Assembly: GCA_003427395.1 (NCBI GenBank)
Contig: BFEA01000706.1
Coordinates: 405,322 to 428,440 of the forward strand
DNA: 23,119 nt
From: Chara braunii
Taxonomy: Eukaryota; Streptophyta; Charophyceae; Charales; Characeae
Direction: 5' to 3'
Positions 8,311 to 16,359 of this stretch are shown piece after piece. Below the pieces are notes generated by a model. That model did no database searches, was not told where the DNA came from, and worked only from the letters and a program-made list of their open reading frames with translations. How positions within the stretch are numbered: position 1 is the first letter of the stretch; each line of letters starts with the position of its first letter. The position numbers and the translations under genes are program-made.

Positions 8311-8350
8311 CACACCTTCCCCCCACTCAAAACGCGATGTCCCCATCGCG
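8311..8350 (-). promoter_or_regulatory. Second candidate polypurine tract and LTR start
   Basis: On the minus strand a perfect 7-bp stem (CGCGATG/CATCGCG, 8333-8350) is followed by GAGTGGGGGGAA (8328-8317) and a TGTG a few bases later (8314). The module is clearly related to that at 7084-7114, sharing CATCG-TCCY-CGATG and the AGTGGGGGGAA tract. A few bases (GG) separate the tract from the TG here. It could be the 3' end of the retrotransposon body lying to its right. Confidence 0.45.
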
Positions 8351-9180
8351 CGACTCGTTCTCACGCGGAGGTACGCAGACCTCTGGCCCACCAACCGCAG
8401 TCAAGGACACAAGCCCGTCCGCTTCACAAAAGGAAGAGTGATCAGTTCCTCCCCAGTGAACGACGCCTTATCCTCTTACTCGGTCCGACCTTTCTTCTCT
8501 CACATGGCGAGCACCAATACTGAGGTTCTTCCTCACCTCTGGCAAGCAGGTCCAATCCAAGCCTTTCAAGGTCTCGTCTAGCCGTAAAAGCGTTCCTCGC
8601 GAATCGTTCCTCCCGAGTGGTAATTTTCTGGATTCCGGCCTCTTCCTTTCAAGAGAGTTGGGACTCTCAATTAGTCCGCGAGTGCAGTTACAAAGACCTC
8701 GCAATTAGTCCCGAAACGGTTGTAATGTTCTGGCAGGGCAGTGTCAATGCCCCGTGGTGGTGGCGGAGATCATCCGGTACCTCGCCAAGCCTCTCCCCTT
8801 GGACAGTGCCACCCAACTTAGCGCGGGCAGCCGTGGTCCGACCCGAACGGCCATGACACCCCTCTATGACACGGCGTGTGGTTGGAGAATGACAAAATAG
8901 ATTAGATGAGAATGACTCTCTCGCCCATTTGGCTCTCTCGCCCTTTGACGTTTAGGCATTTAACAGGAGGCGCAAGTTGAACTCCCCGACTAAAGCCTAT
9001 TGTCGGAGGTGGTTCTGGACGTCCCGCACCGATGCAAGTGGTAGGTGCCTTGGTCCTTTAACCCTCATCTTCTTGTAAGAGGAACAGGTCGCGCTGAGAC
9101 TTTTCCCTTTAAGGGATAGAGGTCTTCGAGTCGCAGTGCATGCACCGGTATCCCCCTCTTGCTGAGGCCACAGACTAGAA
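8351..9180. other. Non-coding stretch, possible element 3' region or LTR
   Basis: No coding region is supported on either strand. On the minus strand a third possible LTR junction, AGAGGGG followed by TGTCATGGCC, occurs near 8865-8850, but it has no supporting repeat. A small GAGAGT/ACTCTC stem lies at 8653-8668. Confidence 0.4.
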
Positions 9181-9319
9181 AGAAGGAGAAATTTCATTTC
9201 AATGCTCTTTCCAAGTCCATTTCAAGTTGTCTTGGGTCCCCTGTTTATGCAGTGAAATTTTCAATACTCAATCCGATTCCAATGCTCAGTCTCATTCGCA
9301 TGCTCAATCCCAGTCCAAA

Positions 9320-9475
9320 GCGGAATGCAATATCTCTTTCAAGGCTGAGTCTCATATCTTTTCCAAGCTCAGCTCTTCCCAATATCTTTTCCAAGGCTCA
9401 GCTCTTCCAATATCTTTTCCAAGGCTCAACTCTTCCCAATATCTTTTCCAAGGCTCAGCTTTTCCAATACCATGC
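9320..9475. repeat. 28-29-bp minisatellite
   Basis: The unit CTTTTCCAAGGCTCAGCTCTTCCCAATAT recurs, with AATATCTTTT at 9381, 9409 and 9438 and degenerate copies to either side. Looser words (TCAATGCT, CCAAGTCC) extend back to about 9200. Confidence 0.85.
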
Positions 9476-9529
9476 ATCTCAAGCAGCCATGCAAGGGGAC
9501 CCCAGTGCCAATTCCAAAGAATGACCCTT

Positions 9530-9740
9530 GTCAGGGGCCATTCCGAACAACCTGGTTAGGGTTGCTTTTTCCAATTTCAAGTCGAACAGCCTGGTTAGGG
9601 TCATTCTTATCCATTGCAATCGACAGCCTGGTTAGGACCATCCTTATCCATTCCAATTGGACAGTCTGGTTAGGGTCATCCTTGTCCATTCCAATTGGAC
9701 AGCCTGGTTAGGGTCATTCTTGTCCATTGCAATGTTAGCG
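9530..9740. repeat. 38-bp minisatellite, five units
   Basis: CCTGGTTAGGGT or a variant starts at 9551, 9590, 9627, 9665 and 9703, with spacing 37-39. Each is followed by CATYCTTRTCCATTSCAAT. TTAGGG is present once per unit, but the units are far too long for telomeric repeat, so I do not call it telomeric. Confidence 0.88.
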
Positions 9741-9886
9741 CCCTAGGGGGTGGGCCTCGAGGACACGGATCCTATCTCGTCTTGGGGGTTCGAAGGCGGC
9801 TATCTTCTTGGGTTTTTACGCATGCTTCTTCCTTTTCCTTATGTCGTTTGTCAATCTCACATTCATCCATACATCCGACTTAGCGT

Positions 9887-9927
9887 CTAGTGCTCGAATT
9901 GGGACTTGCGTTCCCAAGTAGCACTAG
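9887..9927. repeat. Two-stage hairpin
   Basis: The outer arms CTAGTGCT (9887-9894) and AGCACTAG (9920-9927) and the inner arms TTGGGA (9899-9904) and TCCCAA (9912-9917) are perfect complements with small internal loops. TTGGGACTTG is shared with the hairpins at 5503 and 5747. Confidence 0.7.
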
Positions 9928-10275
9928 CCCCCCCGACCGTTCAACCATTGCAAGGGGTGCTGATTCATTTCAATGTTTCGCTCCCACTTTTCTGACCTCT
10001 GATATCGTCTCAATGCTCGGGACTTGCCTGGGATAGGTTGGATTAGGCTCCGAGGGAAGAGGATGCCTCTTGACCCATAGGTCCCCTAACCTCTCACAAA
10101 GACTCGTGCAATGACTCATTCAATTATGGTTACACAATTCAAAAGGAAAGCTTTCGTCATCAACGTTTCTTCCAACATTCGAGAGTTCGCATGCCCTTGC
10201 TCATCTCCTCGAGACAAAGTCAATCACCCCGAGTCCCTTTCTTACTACCAAAAATGCTAAAGTTTTCCAAAAGGA

Positions 10276-10630
10276 GCGAGTACTCATACAAAGTAGCACC
10301 GGTCACCCACCCCCTAGTAGTTTCTTCAATTCAAAAAGTAATTACGTCGCAGTCTTTCCAAAAAAAAACGAGGAGACAAGGTTCGAATGCAACACAACAT
10401 TACAGACTTGTCTCATCTAGCTCCCTCTGTTTTTCCCCTTGCCTTCCCCTTACACAAAAAAACCCAACCATCCACAGTTCTATTTTCTAAGTGCAATGAC
10501 CCTCATGTCCTTTTCTGATGAAGCAACTACTTGTGCGAAGTAGTACTCATTACCCAGTCCTTGGCCATCTGCGGTTCAGAAAGTTGTCCCGTCGTAGTCC
10601 ACTAAAAAAAAAAAAAGAGTTCAAATGCAA
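10276..10630. repeat. Pair of diverged ~115-bp direct repeats
   Basis: 10276-10395 and about 10523-10630 share, in the same order, AAGTAGYA, a CACCCA/TACCCA word, TTCAGAAAGT-like sequence, CGTCGYAGTC, a run of 9-13 A, and GTTCRAATGCAA. The offset is 238-248 bp. The sequence between them is unrelated. Function unknown. Confidence 0.6.
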
Positions 10631-10684
10631 AATTCAAAATGGCAGTTCCATCTTCCCAGGTACCAATCCTCCCCCAATTCCTAG

Positions 10685-11229
10685 CTAAACCCCATTATGC
10701 CTGCTATCCCTGTACTGTCCAACCGCCCTACGCCGAACCTCCCTTGCACGATCCTCAATCTCTTGCTGCATTTGTCGCTTTATTCCCTGCAATTGAAGGA
10801 GCGTCCTCAATGGGTTCTTCCTCCCCCAACCTCTGTCTTTTCCCCGGGTTTTCCTCTTCTTCACTGCTGGTGTCGCTTTCAAAGGGAAGGATTATCGACT
10901 CCCCTTCCCTCAGGGGTGACGGTCCCTTAGTTCCTTGCTTTCTACCTCCCCTGTTTACCGCCAGATTGTGCTCAAACCCCACGTACAACTTTCTTTTTTC
11001 TGGAGCTCGATTCCCCTGCCTGTCTTGTTGGCTGTTGCTCATTAGGCCGGTTGATCGCGTTGCTGTCATTCTCGTTCCCAAACTCCATTTTGTCTTTTCT
11101 TGTTACTTTCTTCTTGCCTGGTCCTGTCCATGCAGAACAGTCATCGCATCCCCTCATACGCACACAACCCCTCCCATCCCCTTTGCAGATTTGCAGGCGT
11201 TCCCAGAACCCTTGCTTACCCTCGCGCAA
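10685..11229 (-). pseudogene. Charged ORF region downstream of integrase
   Basis: Three overlapping minus-strand frames (11229-10972, 11081-10755, 10882-10685) look like one frameshifted protein of about 180 codons. In order they show a basic Cys-containing stretch (CVRMRGCDDCSAWTGPGKKK), a basic run (SSRKKK), an acidic serine patch (SDTSSEEEENPGKRQR) and a C-terminal helical, coiled-coil-like segment (LQLQGIKRQMQQEIEDRARE). Composition suggests a nuclear or nucleic-acid-binding protein. I recognise no family. It sits after integrase in the same orientation, so it is either an accessory ORF of this element or part of another insertion. An entirely chance origin is less likely, given the charged, helix-friendly composition. 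Confidence 0.45.
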
Positions 11230-11299
11230 TTGGCGATCCCATCACCCCTTATATCCCTTGGCACGTTGGCCCCACACATAGGTACCTCATGTAGACGGT

Positions 11300-11482
11300 C
11301 TACGACTTCACCCCACAAAAACTATGGTACATTGTCCCATGCTCCCAGCCCCATCCATAGTTAGCCCAGGCAGTCTCCCCACATTCCACAAGAATAAAGA
11401 CACACAAACGAACAATCCCTGTGGTCATGATCGCTTCCACAAGGGGGCGGTCCAGAACTATAGCCAGCTGCCTGCCTTTCAA
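11300..11482 (-). other. Spacer after integrase
   Basis: About 180 bp between the integrase stop and the charged ORF region. A 60-codon frame is open here (TTG start at 11482) and encodes a hydrophobic stretch, but no feature supports it as a gene. Confidence 0.35.
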
Positions 11483-11958
11483 GCTGTCACTTCCCCTGTT
11501 TCCCTGTCCCGGGCTTCTTGTAACCGTTGTTCCACAGGATCCCTGCTCAAAAACCTGGCCAGCCTTTGTCCCGGGAACGGCCCCCTTATGCTAGTGCCAT
11601 CAAGGTCCTCAAGTTCGAACGTGTTCAGTCCCACCCGCTTAGCGACCCTGTAGGGCCCCTTGAACCTCTTTCCCAGCTGTCCAGACCGTGTGCTTTCAAG
11701 AGCGGAGTTCCTAACTAGCACCTTTTCCCCTACTTGGAGCGGCTCCTTCCGGATATTCTTCACCTGATCCCACCTTGCCTTGTCCCTCATCCGACTATCC
11801 TTCACATGATTAACCACTTTTTCCAATGCCTCCTCATTCATGACGACCTGTTGGCAACGTGCGACAATTAACTCCTCCGTTGTCAAGTGTGGATCCTCAT
11901 CTAGCCTGTTCCAGGTAGGGACGAGGGCCTCTACTGGGAAGTCAATCTCCCCTTCCAT
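11479..11958 (-). pseudogene. Integrase C-terminal part with GPY/F-type module
   Basis: This is the 160-codon end of pol. It holds the segment after the catalytic core and a C-terminal module with KGPYRVAKRVGLNTFELED (about 11618-11562), matching the GPY/F domain of Ty3 and retroviral integrases, which helps bind DNA and form multimers. No chromodomain is seen after it. It is one frame away from the catalytic part: the frames meet near 11960, just left of a TAG at 12010-12008, so the junction carries both a nonsense codon and a frameshift. The ATG at 11958 lies inside the original pol frame and is not a real start. Confidence 0.8.
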
Positions 11959-12007
11959 ACCACAGCTCCGCTGGAATGCACCCCGTCGTTCTCTTTGGTG
12001 TCATGTT

Positions 12008-13087
12008 CTAAGAGAAGACTGTCTGCTTAAGGTACCGCGGCCAATTCCCCAAGTCGTTTGCTGCCAGCTTAGCAATTGTGTTTTTCAAGGTCTGGTGGCC
12101 CCTTTCTACTGGTGCGTTTGCCTCAGGATGATAAGGCTCAGTGATCTTGATCGGTACGCACAATGTCTTAAGCCTACTCAGCACCTCCTGGTTGACGAAT
12201 TCTGTCCCATTATCTGATATGAATCTGCGCACAAAGGGGTGTCTCAGGTAAAAGTCTTCTACCCAATCGGCCACTCCTTTCCCTGTCTTCCTCTTGAGGG
12301 CTACGGCTTCTACGTAGCCGCTGAGATTATCCCTTGCATCCAGGATGTACCTATACCCATCCGTTGACACGGGCATGACCGCAAGATCGAGATGGACAAG
12401 GTGCCCTGGTCCCAGCACCCGAGTAGGCCTAAGGGGCTCAAAAACCCGTGCGGAACTCCTCTCTTGACATATGAAACACGTTTGACAGTACGTTGCGACC
12501 ATGCCTGCCATTCCTAGCCAGAAGTACAGGGGCGCGATCCTTGCAAGTGTTCCTTTTGATGACCGGTGACCCCCAGCCAGCCCATCGTGCATTGCCTGAA
12601 TTACGTCAAACTGCCTAGACCTTCCGCAGACGACACGCCTAGGTATCATCCCTTCCTCTTTCTTGAACAAGTGACAATTTCTTACGACATATTTTTCAGC
12701 TTCCTCCCTTGCCTTGAGACTGACTTCCCCGGGTTGCTTGTTCCCTATAAGCAGCAGACCGATTTCTCTAAAGACGTCCTCATACATCTATATGAGGAAG
12801 AATTCTTGTTCCTTCTTATGAATGTCCTGCTCCTCCTGGGTCTGATTAACTAGGTACTGCCACTCCCTTTGCGCCCAGGTTTCTGCTAAGGTCATCACGG
12901 TGTCCCGTCCCCCTTCAACAACCATTGCCATCAACTCCTCTTTAGGCCCTATTGTCGTTCCCCACGAGTCATTTTCCTCTTTGCGCCTAAATGTAGTGAC
13001 TGGTCCCTCCTTGAGCTCTGCAACTACCGCGGGCGCAGAGTCTGGATTAGCAGCTGACCCTTGCGAGCGTGGAATATGCCATCTCAT
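12008..13087 (-). pseudogene. Integrase: zinc-binding domain and DDE core
   Basis: Integrase joins the cDNA copy to host DNA. One frame runs from 13087 to 12008, interrupted by a single TAG at 12790-12788. Numbering residues from the ATG at 12787, the HHCC zinc finger uses H67, H74, C104 and C107. The catalytic triad is D134 (HLDL), D192 (SDNGTEF) and E228 (PVERG), giving D-X57-D-X35-E with the standard 35-residue spacing. The first ~100 codons (13087-12788) are the connector between RNase H and integrase and are rich in charged residues. The frame stops with TAG at 12010-12008. All catalytic residues remain, so decay here is by stops, not active-site change. Confidence 0.92.
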
Positions 13088-13772
13088 TGTCTACGACAAG
13101 GGTTCCCCCTTCGTACTCTAAGAAGGCGTCGATTGGTTCTACGTCCTCTATTCCCTCCAGCGTGATGCATACCCTACTCAGCCCATCTGCCCTGTTTCGA
13201 AGCCCCGCAATCCGCTCGACCTTGTAGTCGAACTGCCATATGAAGCCTATCCATCTGTCGATGGTTGGATATATAGGCTTATAATTTTTCAGTGCCCCGG
13301 CAACATTGGTGGGATCGATCCTTAAGATAAATCGCCTCCTAAACAGGTATGCTTGGAAGGTCTTAAGACAATGTAGGATCGCTAAGACCTCTTTCTTGAA
13401 CTGTGAGTGCCACCGTTCTGCCGAATTCAAGGTCCTACTTTCAAATCTGATTGGCCTTTCCTTGCCTTCCTCGCTTTTCTGTATCAGTACCCCTCCTACT
13501 GCCAGTGGTCCCCCATCTGTTTCTAGGATGAAGGGCCGTCCTACTTCGTCACCGAAGCAGGGTGCTGCTAGGGTAACCTGATCGGAAGACAAAATGTCTT
13601 TGAGGGTCTGGGCTGTCGCCTCCCTATCATCGGTCCACTCCATAGTGCCTTCTTCCCTATCGCGCGGATAGGCTCTGCTATCTTTGCGAATCCTTTGATA
13701 AAGATCCTCCAGAACCCGACCACCCCTAGGAAGGCTCGTACTTCCGTCGTGGGGCGCAAGGGTGTCGACCAC
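13047..13772 (-). pseudogene. RNase H domain of pol
   Basis: RNase H removes the RNA strand during reverse transcription. In the 241-codon frame, the RT thumb/connection leads into TDGGPLAVGGVL (D86), the S-R-T-L-N-S-A-E segment (E119), LRIDPTNVAGAL (D153) and RNRADGLSR (D196), the usual acidic set of Ty3 RNase H. The first block reads D-G-G where most Ty3 elements have D-A-S. Homology begins near codon 37; the earlier codons are out of frame with RT. Frameshifts near 13660 (from RT) and near 13085 (into the integrase connector) bound it. Confidence 0.9.
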
Positions 13773-14800
13773 TGAGAAATCTTATCCGTCTTTGCCGAGT
13801 CGGGTCTCCTCCCATAAGCTCCACAGCGAAACCCCAATATGGTTACTTTCGGGACAGCCAGGATGCTCTTTGGTCGACTTGCGGTGATGTTATAAACCAA
13901 AAACCGTTGGAGTAGGTCCTTGATATCCTGCAGGTGATCCCAGACAAACTTCCGTAGGCCCGGCTCGACTTCTGTCTCATCTTTGTCTCGCGCGCCCTTT
14001 AGAGGGTTATCGTCTATATATGACTCACATTTCTCTGGGAACATATCCCCTGCTACGACAAGCATCCTCCTTTGCGCTTCCTCCACCGCGTTTGTGAATC
14101 CCATAGGAGTCACTTGCATTTGCAACTGTCCTACCGGTGTGTGCATAGCGGTGTACGGTCTATCCCTCGCATCGAGCGGCAGTTGGTCATATCCTGAGTA
14201 CAGGTCTATTAAGGAGTAAATGCTTCGCCCAACGTGAGATTCTGCCAGTAGGTCAGCCTGTGGGAGCGACCCCGCATCCCGGATCGTTACCGCATTTAGC
14301 TTCTGCAAGTCCTGGATCCACCTGAGCGTCTTGTTGGGCTTCCGGAAAACGAACCACTTGTTCGCGTAGGGGGATGCGGTGGGTTCAGCCACGAACGAAT
14401 CTATCTTGCCGCTAAGCAGGTCGGTGATCTCTGCTGCTATCCCAAACTCCTAGGCAGGCCCTTTATCATTCCAACACTCATGCTCGACCGTGTAGATCCT
14501 AACAGGGGGTATTAGTTTCGCATCTAACCGTCCTTTCTGGTGATCATTGAAGGCAAAGGCTAGATGAAACTCTGGACACGCCATCCTTATCAACTTAGTT
14601 TCCTCTGTTGTTAAGAACCCTTCCACCCCTATTTTCATGGTTTTTGCTACTTCATCAGGTATCCGATGCCCTTCCGCTGCTCGCCTCTCCCTTATTACCC
14701 GCAGGACCTCCTCCTCCTTTTCCAAGGCCTCTTCCTTTGATGTCTCCACTAGGATCGAGACCGGCTTAGCCTTCCTTCCTACGGGTTTGTACTTCCGCAC
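13568..14800 (-). pseudogene. Reverse transcriptase domain of pol
   Basis: Reverse transcriptase makes cDNA from the element RNA. One frame covers 14800-13568 except for a TAG at 14452-14450. Counting from 14392, the palm begins with KWFVFRKPNKTLRWIQDLQK and contains LIDLYSGYDQ (first catalytic Asp, codon 14206-14204), TPMGFTNA and the YIDD box (14020-14009), then the thumb GFRCGAYGRRPD and FLGVVGFWRIFIKGFAKIAEPI. The F-G-x-x-N-A block reads G-F-T-N-A, and both YxDD aspartates are present. Codons 14800-14453 are the linker after protease. The frame is lost near 13660, before the RNase H. The ATG at 14392 is internal. Confidence 0.95.
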
Positions 14801-16335
14801 ACTGCCTTCTGGGATCGTTCTCCTAAAAAATGAACGGTCGGGATTGGCCTTGCTACCTCCATTATGCGGGGCTGGATGCTAACTATCTTTCCATTCAGGC
14901 AGTAGCCCTTTCGGACCTCATCCTCGAACTTGGCAAGTGCTGCCGGGTCTACCCCAACTTTGTGATATCTAATAGCTTTGATAAGCTGTAGCAAGTCTGG
15001 GATTTCAAGGAGTACTTCTGACATTTCTTTCTGGCCTTCCTTGGGAAGGCTGGCCCCAAGTTCAACTTCCGATTTTTTTTCTGCGACCATAACCTCTAGG
15101 ACCTCGTCCTCTTGCCTCCTTTTCTTCAGAGGCAGGCCCATTTTGATCCACTCGTTTTTGCTGAAGGCCTCCTCAATCATGATTTCTACTCTCTCCCTCA
15201 TACCTTCCATTCGTGCGAATGCCCCCTTCCGCGCACTTTCTTCGAATGTTGGCGACCAGGTTGCCAACTTGCCCTTTGGAGGGTCCCCTCCGGTCCCAAG
15301 AAGTCGGAGGAGTTCTCCACGGCCGGTCACTGGGTCTTCTATGTCTACCATGTATGTGCCGTCATGCAGATGCATTCCTATCATTTCTATATTGGCGCAC
15401 CACGGTCTCCCGATGATTATATCATGATTTATTTCTTCCATCATGGTCATCCGCTGAAAGGACCAAATAGATTCCGGGATTCCTGCCTTAACCGCACATT
15501 TGGTGGCATACCCTGTGAAAGGAATTTCACCACCGGCTCCCCGGATACTCCTTGCTACTTCCTTGTTTACCGTACATCCCGTGACTGTTGTGAAATCTCG
15601 TCGTATGAGGGTGATTTCTGCACCGCCGTCCACTAACGCGTCAGTGTGGTGAGTTTCGATTTGGACTTTCAGCTTTCCTACGGGCAATGCATGGAAGCTA
15701 AGTTTCGTCCCGGGTGGTACCTTCATGACTTCGCCTCCTTCTCGGTTCGGTAAGCTTAGGCGGATGTCTGCAAAGGCCTTTTCCAGGTCCTCCAGATCCT
15801 CGAGAATTCTTTGGAGGTTGGAGACGCCTTGGGGTGCCTCTGCCTCTTCCATCTCCTGCCCCTGTGGTTCCGGATTCTCCTCTACCTCTACGCGCTTACG
15901 CGTTAGCAACTGCCTGAGTCCTTTAAGCAGTTTTGGGCTGGCTTGCAGCATGGTCGAAAAAGACACTGATACCATGGTACCCAACAGCTTGCTCAGGGTG
16001 CCATCGATTTCAGGCGAAGTCAGGATTGAAATTTGATACCTGAACTTCTTCTTTGCCGCCATAGCTTTATCTACCGGGTTCTCCTCCCTTACTTTTCCAT
16101 AGACCTTCTCTTGTTCCCCGACTTCGGTCTCTTGCTGGTCTGCGCTAGTCCCTGGGAGTTCTTCCATTACTGTATCTTGAACAAGCTTTTTTTCTGCGTC
16201 GGCCCGCCGAGTGGTGATATTTACCCTATCCTGCCCATTGCCTTCTAGGATAAAATTGGCCTTGGTCCACGTCCCCTTGGTTGATCCTAAACAATCTCGG
16301 CTATCGGCTCTGCTTCTACGACTGCTATCTCTAAG
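14779..16335 (-). pseudogene. Pol N-terminus with aspartic protease
   Basis: This frame follows gag. From the ATG at 16167 it encodes 462 residues, but it is open back to a TAA at 16338-16336, so the true start lies further upstream. Residues about 40-95 form a helical segment (FRYQISILTSPEIDG) of a type found before protease in several Ty3 groups. The retroviral-type protease follows: catalytic ALVDGGAEITLI (D180, codon 15630-15628), then a GAGGE-containing flap and IIIGRPW. D-G-G replaces the usual D-T/S-G, while the catalytic Asp is kept. Past it lies a charged linker. The frame is lost at an A6 run (14825-14830), after which the linker continues one frame over. The protease would cut Gag and Pol into mature proteins. 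Confidence 0.88.
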
Positions 16336-16359
16336 TTATTCAGGAGGATGACGACTCAT
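16336..16359 (-). promoter_or_regulatory. Gag stop / pol start overlap (ATGA) followed by a stop
   Basis: The gag TGA (16358-16356) overlaps an ATG (16359-16357) in the pol frame. That ATG opens MSRHPPE and then meets TAA at 16338-16336, after which the pol frame stays open for over 1.5 kb. The simplest reading is that the ancestor started pol at this ATGA by termination-reinitiation and that the TAA is a later mutation. Minus-one frameshifting slightly upstream is an alternative; I see no classic slippery heptamer at the overlap. Confidence 0.6.

Noticed and set aside
8850-8870. Third LTR junction (AGAGGGG then TGTCATGG on the minus strand)
   Set aside because: The purine run is short, it lacks the stem shared by the other two modules, and no matching copy was found.
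9530-9740. Telomeric repeat, because TTAGGG recurs
   Set aside because: TTAGGG occurs once per 38-bp unit, not in head-to-tail 6-7-bp repeats.
10376-10395. tRNA or SINE, because of a GGTTCGAATGC B-box-like word
   Set aside because: No A box, cloverleaf or acceptor pairing could be built around it; the second copy reads GTTCAAATGC.
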